In this document: piece by piece, positions 1 through 6,837 of the stretch
Position numbering within the stretch: position 1 is the stretch's first letter
Layout of the letters: every line of letters begins with the position of its first letter
Position numbers and translations under genes: made by a program
Assembly: GCA_015655225.1 (NCBI GenBank)
Contig: JAATFK010000416.1
Coordinates: forward strand, 1-7,706
Reading direction: 5' to 3'
DNA length: 7,706 nt
From: Solirubrobacterales bacterium
Lineage (GTDB): Bacteria > Actinomycetota > Thermoleophilia > Solirubrobacterales > Solirubrobacteraceae
The notes under the pieces: model-generated
What the model was told of the DNA's origin: nothing
The model's input: the letters and a program-made list of their open reading frames with translations, nothing else
Database searches by the model: none

Positions 1-60
1 GAACGCGGGCGTTCTGGCCATCACGGCCACCGTACCACGAAGATGACGCCCTCGTCACGT

Positions 61-87
61 TTGAACCGCGCAGCGACCGACTATCGT
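61..87 (+). promoter_or_regulatory. putative leaderless promoter of the gamma-glutamyl hydrolase gene
   Basis: A -35-like TTGAAC (61-66) is followed after 15 nt by a -10-like TATCGT (82-87), which fits the actinobacterial TAnnnT pattern. The ATG at 95 lies 7 nt beyond the -10, where transcription would be expected to begin, so the mRNA is probably leaderless. This agrees with the lack of a Shine-Dalgarno sequence before the ATG. The 15-nt spacer is short, so the -35 assignment is weaker than the -10. This is inference from pattern only. Confidence 0.4.
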
Positions 88-94
88 GAGCCGC

Positions 95-871
95 ATGGCA
101 GCCCGTCCCGTCATCGGCATCTGCACCGCGTACGAGCGCGCCCGCTGGAGCGTCTGGGACCAGCGCGCAGCCCTGCTGCCGATCTCCTACGTCGAAGCGG
201 TCCAGCGGGCCGGCGGACTGGTGCTGATGCTCGCGCCCGACCCTGTGCTGACCGAGCAGCCCGACGAGGTGCTCGACCTGCTCGACGGCCTGATGCTGGC
301 CGGCGGCGTCGACATCGACCCCGCGCTCTACGGCGCCGAGCCGCACGCCGAGACGCGTGACCTCGAGCCCGAGCGCGACGCCTTCGAGCTGGCGCTCGCG
401 CGGCGTGCGTTCGAGCGCGACCTGCCGTTCCTCGGCATCTGCCGGGGGATGCAGGTGATGAACATCGCGCAGGGCGGCACGCTGCGCCAGCACCTGCCCG
501 AGGAGCTGGGCCACCACGAGCACCGCAAGGTGATGGGGACCTTCGACGGCGCCGACCACGACGTGCGGCTCGCTCCCGGCTCGCTCGCCGCGCTCGCCGC
601 CGGCGAGGAGCGGCACGCGACCAAGTCCCACCACCACCAGGGCGTCGGCCGCGTCGGCGACGGGCTCGTCGTGACCGGCTGGGCGACGCTCGACGAGCTG
701 CCGGAGGCGATCGAGCTGCCGTCCAACGAGTTCGCCCTCGGCGTGCAGTGGCATCCGGAGGCGGACGAGCACAGCACGCTGATCACGGCGCTCGTCGCGC
801 AGGCGGCCGAGCACCGCGGCGCGCGCGCCGATCAGCTCGACGGCGCCGGCTCCTCCGCCCGCGCCAGGTAG
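95..871 (+). CDS. gamma-glutamyl-gamma-aminobutyrate hydrolase family protein (peptidase C26, PuuD-like)
   Basis: Predicted cytoplasmic class-I glutamine-amidotransferase-fold hydrolase of 258 residues, the usual family length. The family cleaves gamma-glutamyl amide bonds; PuuD releases GABA from gamma-glutamyl-GABA in putrescine catabolism. Visible signatures are GGVDIDPALYG (70-80), the nucleophile elbow LGICRGMQ with Cys116, the SHHHQGV segment (178-184), and the His220/Glu222 pair in GVQWHPE, which completes a Cys-His-Glu triad. I chose the ATG at 95 over the in-frame GTG at 86. The mature fold begins directly with RPVIGI, and a TATCGT -10 lies 7 nt upstream, which would place transcription start at this ATG. 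No Shine-Dalgarno sequence is visible. The 3' end overlaps the convergent MerR gene by 40 bp, and the last ~18 residues are low-complexity Ala/Gly/Arg. The exact substrate (gamma-Glu-GABA or another glutamylated amine) cannot be read from sequence. Confidence 0.93.
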   Translation: MAARPVIGICTAYERARWSVWDQRAALLPISYVEAVQRAGGLVLMLAPDPVLTEQPDEVLDLLDGLMLAGGVDIDPALYGAEPHAETRDLEPERDAFELALARRAFERDLPFLGICRGMQVMNIAQGGTLRQHLPEELGHHEHRKVMGTFDGADHDVRLAPGSLAALAAGEERHATKSHHHQGVGRVGDGLVVTGWATLDELPEAIELPSNEFALGVQWHPEADEHSTLITALVAQAAEHRGARADQLDGAGSSARAR

Positions 872-1683
872 CCGATCATCCGGTTCGTCAGCGACGCCAG
901 CTGACGGGCCGTGTCGGTCCGCGCCGGGGGGACGTCGTCGAGCACCGTCGCGGCGTTGCCGAGCAGCGCCGGCTCGCTCGCGATCGCCGTCCCCATCAGC
1001 ACGCGCGCGCCGGCGCGCACCAGCTCCGGCTCGACCGTCCAGAGCGCCTCGAAGACGCGCTCGCCGTCGGGCGCCTGCTGCTGCTCGGGGATCTCCCAGG
1101 CGGCGAGGCAGGCGGCGTAGCCGGGCGAGTCGCAGACGAGCGCCCACTCGCGCCGCAGCGGCGCGTCGGCGTCGAGCGGCACCTCCAGCGGGTAGGTCGG
1201 GCGCGAGCGCGCGTGCGGGAAGTCGGCCAGCACGACCGCGATCCGCGCCGTCCGGGCGAGCTCGTGCCAGCGGCGCTCGACGTGGCGGTAGAAGCGCTCC
1301 TGCTGGAAGGCGCCGAGGATGATCGGCTGCTCGGCGGCGGCGAACGACTCGTCCTCGATCGCGTAGGAGATCGCCGCCAGCGAGCGCTTCGTGAGCCGCT
1401 GGGGCGGTAGGTCCGCGAGCGAGCGGCGCAGGCAGGCGAAGACGGAGACGTCGCGGCCGGCGGGCCGCTGCGCGCGGGCGATCGCGGCCTTCAGCGCGAG
1501 GCCGCCGTCACGCTCGCGGGCGACCTGGAGGATCCGCTCGACGTCGGCCTCGCTGTAGCGACGGGCGCCGGTCTCGGTCCGCTCGGGGCGGGGGAAGCCG
1601 TACCGCTGCTCCCACATCCGCAGAGTGCCCTCGCCGACGCCGGTGCGCTGCGCGACCGCGCCGATCGAGAGCCCGTCGTCCAT
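832..1683 (-). CDS. MerR-family transcriptional regulator with DICT sensory domain
   Basis: A 283-residue one-component regulator. Residues 5-72 form a MerR winged helix-turn-helix: LSIGAVAQRTGVGEGTLRMWEQRYGFPRPER would be the recognition region, followed by the GARRYSEADVERI wing and helix. Residues about 80-225 match my recollection of the DICT domain (a sensor named from diguanylate cyclases and two-component systems). Landmarks are ISYAIEDES, FQQERFYR, VLADFPHAR and LRREWALVCDSPGYAACLAAWE. There is no cobalamin-binding motif, no metal-binding cysteine pair and no membrane segment, so the signal is unknown. The C-terminal ~50 residues look helical and may be for dimerisation. The ATG at 1683 overlaps the sigma-factor stop as TGATG, with a GAGG 7 nt upstream, so translation is likely coupled. 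An open upstream extension in this frame reaches 1824 but lies inside the sigma gene and has no family similarity. MerR assignment is firm; DICT is strong but from memory. Confidence 0.88.
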   Translation of the reverse strand: MDDGLSIGAVAQRTGVGEGTLRMWEQRYGFPRPERTETGARRYSEADVERILQVARERDGGLALKAAIARAQRPAGRDVSVFACLRRSLADLPPQRLTKRSLAAISYAIEDESFAAAEQPIILGAFQQERFYRHVERRWHELARTARIAVVLADFPHARSRPTYPLEVPLDADAPLRREWALVCDSPGYAACLAAWEIPEQQQAPDGERVFEALWTVEPELVRAGARVLMGTAIASEPALLGNAATVLDDVPPARTDTARQLASLTNRMIGYLARAEEPAPSS

Positions 1684-2192
1684 CAAGCGGCCTCGAGCGC
1701 GTAGCGCGCCCGGATCAGCCCCAGCCGGATGCGGCTCTTCGCGGTTCCGACCGGGACCTGCGTCGCGTGCGCGACCTCGCGGGCGCTGAGGCCCGCGCCG
1801 TAGGCCAGCAGGACCGCCTGGCACTGCTCCGCCGGCGCCGTTCTGAGCGCCGTCAGCGCGGCCCGCGAGCGGTCGCGGCGGATCGCCAGCTCGTCGGCCG
1901 CGCGCTCGGGCGCGGCGGAGGAGATCTCGCCCGTCATCCGCTCGGTCGCGGCGTCGGCGGCCTGGCGTGAGCGCCAGCGGTCGAGGGCTCGGCTGCGGGC
2001 GACCATCGCGACGTAGCTTGCCAGGCTCCCGCGCGCGGGGTCATACGACCCCGGCCGCTCCCACAGGCCGGTGAACACGTCCTGTGCCACGTCCTCGGCG
2101 GCGGCTTGGTCGCGCAGCACGCGCTGCGCTGCCCGGACGGCGATCGGGTTGAGTCGGCGGTATGCCTCGGAGAAGTCCTTGGGGTCCCACAT
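1683..2192 (-). CDS. RNA polymerase sigma factor, ECF (sigma-70 group IV) subfamily
   Basis: A 169-residue ECF sigma factor that would direct RNA polymerase to a small regulon. Region 2 spans about residues 8-76: the core-binding and -10-recognition part includes AEDVAQDVFTGLWERPGSYD and RGSLASYVAMVARSRALDRWR, wording typical of the SigK/SigL-like group. A variable Ala/Glu-rich linker (77-107) leads to region 4 (108-164), whose helix-turn-helix GLSAREVAHATQVPVGTAKSR would read the -35. There is no C-terminal extension of the SnoaL type. The ATG at 2192 is set by a strong AAGGAG 7 nt upstream. No anti-sigma gene with a zinc-binding HxxxCxxC motif or membrane segment follows; the next gene is the MerR/DICT regulator in a TGATG overlap. 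Control is therefore likely transcriptional or through that partner. The exact ECF subgroup and target promoters cannot be told. Confidence 0.93.
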   Translation of the reverse strand: MWDPKDFSEAYRRLNPIAVRAAQRVLRDQAAAEDVAQDVFTGLWERPGSYDPARGSLASYVAMVARSRALDRWRSRQAADAATERMTGEISSAAPERAADELAIRRDRSRAALTALRTAPAEQCQAVLLAYGAGLSAREVAHATQVPVGTAKSRIRLGLIRARYALEAA

Positions 2193-2199
2193 GTCGCTG

Positions 2200-2205
2200 C
2201 TCCTT
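2200..2205 (-). promoter_or_regulatory. ribosome binding site of the ECF sigma gene
   Basis: A near-perfect anti-16S match, AAGGAG, lies 7 nt before the ATG at 2192. It fixes the start of the sigma gene and is among the strongest Shine-Dalgarno sequences in the window, where several other genes appear leaderless. Confidence 0.8.
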
Positions 2206-2220
2206 CACCTTCAACAAGCT

Positions 2221-2256
2221 GTGTAGGGCAGTTATACACGCGACGGCGAAACTCAA
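2221..2256 (-). promoter_or_regulatory. putative promoter and 19-bp dyad upstream of the sigma/MerR operon
   Basis: Read on the minus strand, a -10-like TATAAC (2236 to 2231) lies 38 nt before the start codon. A TTGAGT (2256 to 2251) lies 14 nt further upstream, a poor spacing, so the -35 is uncertain and may differ if an ECF sigma reads this promoter. Overlapping the -10 is an inverted repeat, GTGTA-N9-TACAC (2221-2239). A dyad of this size suits a dimeric regulator such as the MerR/DICT protein encoded downstream. The 109-bp gap from ilvA supports a separate promoter for this operon. Confidence 0.35.
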
Positions 2257-2301
2257 CCGCACGCTGGCGCGTGGGCGTTTGGCCAGAGCGGACGGAATGC
2301 G

Positions 2302-3549
2302 TCAGTGGGTGAACGTCTCGGCCGCGTAGCCGGCGGCCTCGACGGCGTGCAGCACCTCGCGCGCGTGCGCCTTGCCGCGCGTCTCCAGCACGAGCTGGAC
2401 GGCCGTCTCCCTCACATGGAGGTCGATCCCCTCGCGGACGTGCTCGACGTCGACGAGGTTCGCGCCCAGCTCGCCGACCAGCACGAGCAGCCGCCCCAGC
2501 TCGCCGGGTCGGTCCGAGAGGCGCGTCAGCAGGACGACGCGCCGGCCCGACTGCGACTCGTGTCGCCGCGCGACCGACGCCAGCAGCCCGGCGTCGACGT
2601 TCCCGCCGGAGAGGATCGCCGCCGTCGTCCCGCGCGTCGCGGGGGCCGAGCGGCCGCCGATCAGCGCCGCCACGCCGACCGCGCCGGCACCCTCGACGAC
2701 CAGCTTCGCGCGCTCCAGCAGCAGCACCATCGCCTCCGCGACGTCATCCTCCGGGACGACGACGAGGTCGTCGAGCCAGCGGCCGATCAGCCCGAGCGTC
2801 AGCTCGCCCGGACGCTTGACGGCGATCCCGTCGGCGATCGTGAGCGCCGAGTCGACGGCGATCGGGACCCCCTGCTCGAGTGAGCGCGGGAACGGCGCGG
2901 CGCGCTCGACCTGCACGCCGACGATCTCGACCTCGGGGCGCAGCGACTTGATCGCGATCGCGACGCCGCTCGCGAGCCCGCCGCCGCCGACCGGGACGAG
3001 CACCTTCGCGAGGTCGGGGATCTGCTCGACCAGCTCGAGGCCGAGGCTGCCCTGTCCGGCGATCACGTCGGGGTCGTCGAAGGGGTGCACGAACGCCAGG
3101 CCGGCCTCCCGCGCGCGCGCCTGCGCGGCCTGCAGCGACTCGTCGACGGTCAGGCCGACGAGTCGCACGTGCGCGCCCAGCTCGGTGCACGCGTCGACCT
3201 TCGAGATCGGCGCGCCGACCGGCATGAACAGCTCGCAGCGGATGGAGCGTGCGCGGGCGGCGTAGGCGAGCGCCTGGCCGTGGTTGCCGGCGCTGCCCGC
3301 GATCACGCCGGCGGCGCAGCCCTCGGGGCCGAGCGCGGCGATCTTCGCGAGCGCGCCGCGCAGCTTGAAGGAGCCGGTCCGCTGGAGGTTCTCGGCCTTC
3401 AGCGCGATCGTCCCGCCGACCCGCTCGCTGAGCGTGCGCGAGGAGACGACCGGCGTGCGCCGCACGACCTCGGCGCCCGCCGCCGCGGCGGCACGGATCC
3501 GTGCGAGGTCGACCGGCTCCCGCTCGCTCACCGGGGGCGCCGCCTTCAC
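2302..3549 (-). CDS. ilvA: threonine ammonia-lyase (threonine dehydratase) with C-terminal ACT domain
   Basis: A PLP-dependent fold-type-II enzyme of 415 residues that deaminates L-threonine to 2-oxobutyrate and ammonia, the first step to isoleucine, and can also act on serine. The PLP lysine is Lys62 in GSFKLRGA. The substrate loop is SAGNHGQ (86-92), the phosphate-binding glycine loop is VGGGGLASG (187-195), and SGGNVD (314-319) lies near the PLP ring. Residues about 335-410 form one ACT domain beginning [20 protein letters not shown], so activity is probably tuned by an amino acid. This single-ACT, ~400-residue architecture is common in actinobacteria and Bacillus; it could serve biosynthesis or catabolism. 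The GTG start at 3549 overlaps the ridA stop as GTGA, which favours it, but a second in-frame GTG at 3531 is possible. It is the second gene of ridA-ilvA. Confidence 0.94.
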   Translation of the reverse strand: MKAAPPVSEREPVDLARIRAAAAAGAEVVRRTPVVSSRTLSERVGGTIALKAENLQRTGSFKLRGALAKIAALGPEGCAAGVIAGSAGNHGQALAYAARARSIRCELFMPVGAPISKVDACTELGAHVRLVGLTVDESLQAAQARAREAGLAFVHPFDDPDVIAGQGSLGLELVEQIPDLAKVLVPVGGGGLASGVAIAIKSLRPEVEIVGVQVERAAPFPRSLEQGVPIAVDSALTIADGIAVKRPGELTLGLIGRWLDDLVVVPEDDVAEAMVLLLERAKLVVEGAGAVGVAALIGGRSAPATRGTTAAILSGGNVDAGLLASVARRHESQSGRRVVLLTRLSDRPGELGRLLVLVGELGANLVDVEHVREGIDLHVRETAVQLVLETRGKAHAREVLHAVEAAGYAAETFTH

Positions 3550-3941
3550 GCGCTCGGGAGCGCGACGATCGCGTCGAGCTCGACGATCGCGCCGCGCGGC
3601 AGCCCCGCGACCGCGATCGCGACGCGGGCCGGCGGGTCGGTCTCGAAGAACGACGCGTAGACCTCGTTGACGCTCGTGAAGTCGGCCATGTCGGTCAGGT
3701 AGACCGTCACCTTGACGGCGTCCGCGAGCGTCGCGCCGGCGGCCGCGCAGACGGCCGCGAGGCTTTCGAGGCAGCGGCCGGCCTGCTCCGCGGCGGTCGT
3801 CCCGACCAGCTCGCCCGTCTCCGGATGCAGCGCGATCTGGCCCGAGCAGTAGAGCATCCGCTCCGTGCGGACGGCCTGCACGTAGGGCCCGATCGCGGCG
3901 GGCGCGCCGAGGGCGGTGACGGACTCACGGTGGTTGGGCAC
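3546..3941 (-). CDS. ridA: RidA family enamine/imine deaminase
   Basis: A 131-residue cytoplasmic protein of the YjgF/YER057c/UK114 (Rid) family, forming trimers in known members. RidA hydrolyses 2-aminoacrylate and 2-aminocrotonate, the reactive intermediates released by threonine/serine dehydratases, to the keto acids. Visible motifs are IGPYVQAV (17-24), [16 protein letters not shown] (31-46), and the signature [23 protein letters not shown] (103-125). This contains the catalytic-type Arg106 and Glu121, so it belongs to the active Rid class. The start is GTG at 3941, 8 nt after a GAGGAG. The stop overlaps the ilvA start by 4 bp, so enzyme and detoxifier are made together. It is divergent from the DUF255 gene, with 87 bp between the two starts. 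Confidence 0.95.
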   Translation of the reverse strand: MPNHRESVTALGAPAAIGPYVQAVRTERMLYCSGQIALHPETGELVGTTAAEQAGRCLESLAAVCAAAGATLADAVKVTVYLTDMADFTSVNEVYASFFETDPPARVAIAVAGLPRGAIVELDAIVALPSA

Positions 3942-3949
3942 GGGCGGGA

Positions 3950-3955
3950 CTCCTC
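3950..3955 (-). promoter_or_regulatory. ribosome binding site of ridA
   Basis: GAGGAG lies 8 nt before the GTG codon at 3941. It decides the non-ATG start of ridA, which otherwise has no nearby ATG in frame. Confidence 0.75.
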
Positions 3956-3988
3956 TAGTTGCTGGTCAGTTGCGGCGGCGGGGGCCTC

Positions 3989-4020
3989 ACGCTACCGGTC
4001 GGCGCCCCCACGGGTAGCCT
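3989..4020. promoter_or_regulatory. divergent promoter region with inverted -10-like boxes (ridA-ilvA / DUF255 gene)
   Basis: On the plus strand TAGCCT (4015-4020) ends 8 nt before the ATG at 4029, a leaderless spacing. On the minus strand TAGCGT (3994 to 3989) sits 47 nt before the ridA start. Both boxes are embedded in an inverted repeat, GCTACC-N16-GGTAGC (3991-4018), so each -10 would overlap the other promoter's -35 zone. No convincing -35 is visible on either side. The placement is inference from the TAnnnT pattern and the dyad. Confidence 0.35.
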
Positions 4021-4028
4021 CTGCCGGG

Positions 4029-6041
<2,013 letters not shown>

Positions 6042-6042
6042 G

Positions 6043-6065
6043 CGCGGCGGGCGGACCCCGCCGCG
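6043..6065 (+). terminator. GC-rich hairpin just after the DUF255 gene
   Basis: A perfect 9-bp stem (CGCGGCGGG, 6043-6051, with CCCGCCGCG, 6057-6065) and a 5-nt loop begin 2 nt after the stop codon at 6041. There is no T-run after it, as is common for high-GC actinobacterial terminators. It may end the transcript or protect its 3' end. A second, weaker hairpin (CGCCGC / GCGGCG) overlaps it and cannot form at the same time. Confidence 0.5.
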
Positions 6066-6102
6066 GCACTGCGGCGCTGCCCGTCCCTGGCGCGTCGGCG
6101 AT

Positions 6103-6131
6103 TTCAGTCCACGCCCTCGCGCGCCGATACA
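6103..6131 (+). promoter_or_regulatory. possible promoter of the small exported protein gene
   Basis: A weak -35-like TTCAGT (6103-6108) is followed after 17 nt by a -10-like GATACA (6126-6131), which ends 6 nt before the ATG at 6138. The gene has no Shine-Dalgarno sequence, so a leaderless transcript is plausible. Both boxes match the consensus poorly; the support is mainly their spacing and their being the only A/T-rich spots in the gap. Confidence 0.25.
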
Positions 6132-6137
6132 TGGCGC

Positions 6138-6785
6138 ATGCACACACCCCACCGCCTCGCGCGCGCGACCGCCGTCGCCGGCGCGCTGATCGCCACCGCC
6201 GCCCTCGCGGCTCCCGCTCTTGCGGCCCCGAAGACCCGCGACGTCACCTGCAAGGGCAACGCGAACGCCTGCTCGGCCGTCGTCAGCCTGGCGGGCGGCG
6301 CCAGCAACGTGAAGCTGCGGATCGCGCTGACCGACACCGACTTCGCGCTCACCTCCACGACCGTCAGGCCGGCGTCCGTGAAGGGCGCCTACTCGCTCTC
6401 GAAGGGCAGCTTCTCGGTCGGCGGCTCGATCTACACGACGACGCTGAACGCCGTGCGGTCGATCCCGAAGGGCGCGACGCTGACGCTGCGCTTCGGCGTC
6501 ACCTCGGCGGCGAAGTCGATGAGCTGCAAGAGCGTCACGAAGAGCATTTCGGCGCTGTCGATCGCGAGACAGGGCACCAAGCAGGCGAAGGGCGCCTACT
6601 CCTGCCAGCAGGCGAACGCGGTCACGAACACGTGGGCGCTGCGCTTCGACCACCGCGAGCAGGTGCAGAAGTTCTCGGTGAACGACATCGCCTACAGATG
6701 CGGCGTGATCCCGAGCGTCACCCAGAACCTGCAGTGCACGGGTGGCGGGACGGCGATCCGCTTCGCCGGCCCGACCGGCCACTGA
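6138..6785 (+). CDS. small exported protein of unknown function, six cysteines
   Basis: A 215-residue protein I do not recognise as a named family. Residues 1-29 form a clear Sec signal peptide: a basic start (HRLARA), a hydrophobic Ala/Leu core, and an ALA|A cleavage site after Ala29 or Ala30. There is no lipobox, no transmembrane anchor and no LPxTG, so it is probably released. The mature part (~185 residues) is rich in Ser, Thr, Gly and Lys, looks mainly beta-stranded, and has six cysteines (38, 45, 130, 156, 188, 200), enough for three disulfides. The pentapeptide KGAYS occurs twice (82-86 and 151-155), and SLAGGASNVKLRI followed by LTDTDF looks like a repeated-strand beta domain. The ATG at 6138 is chosen because the signal peptide starts there. 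Codon bias agrees with a real gene. Confidence 0.82.
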   Translation: MHTPHRLARATAVAGALIATAALAAPALAAPKTRDVTCKGNANACSAVVSLAGGASNVKLRIALTDTDFALTSTTVRPASVKGAYSLSKGSFSVGGSIYTTTLNAVRSIPKGATLTLRFGVTSAAKSMSCKSVTKSISALSIARQGTKQAKGAYSCQQANAVTNTWALRFDHREQVQKFSVNDIAYRCGVIPSVTQNLQCTGGGTAIRFAGPTGH

Positions 6786-6806
6786 CCCCCGGCGCGCTTC
6801 CGGCCG

Positions 6807-6837
6807 CCTGCCGGTCCTCGCTTAGAGGACCGGCAGG
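6807..6837. terminator. perfect 13-bp hairpin shared by the convergent exported-protein and glutamine synthetase genes
   Basis: CCTGCCGGTCCTC (6807-6819) and GAGGACCGGCAGG (6825-6837) are exact reverse complements around a 5-nt loop. The structure lies 21 nt after the stop of the exported-protein gene. On the other strand its first arm is made by the last codons of the glutamine synthetase (encoding LPVL), with the TAA stop in the loop. It lacks a T-run on either side but is perfectly placed to end transcripts from both directions. Confidence 0.7.

Noticed and set aside
748..1410. Plus-strand 220-codon frame antisense to the MerR-DICT gene
   Set aside because: Arg-rich shadow with no domain; the minus-strand gene explains the region fully.
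1684..1824. In-frame N-terminal extension of the MerR-DICT regulator
   Set aside because: It lies inside the sigma gene, is Pro/Arg/Gly-rich, and the MerR fold begins right after the ATG at 1683, which has a TGATG coupling and a GAGG.
2209..2237. Plus-strand promoter TTCAAC-N17-TATACA in the sigma upstream gap
   Set aside because: Nothing on the plus strand downstream needs it, and the match is mostly due to the same A/T-rich spot used by the minus-strand candidate.
2260..2273. Short hairpin CACGC-N4-GCGTG as an ilvA terminator
   Set aside because: Only 5 bp of stem with no T-run; too weak in such GC-rich DNA to call.
2305..3265. Two long plus-strand frames opposite ilvA
   Set aside because: Ser/Arg-rich shadows in a region explained by a complete threonine dehydratase.
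3501..4028. In-frame upstream extension of the DUF255 protein (176 residues)
   Set aside because: It runs antisense through ridA and the ilvA start, is Arg-rich, and precedes the conserved family start [14 protein letters not shown].
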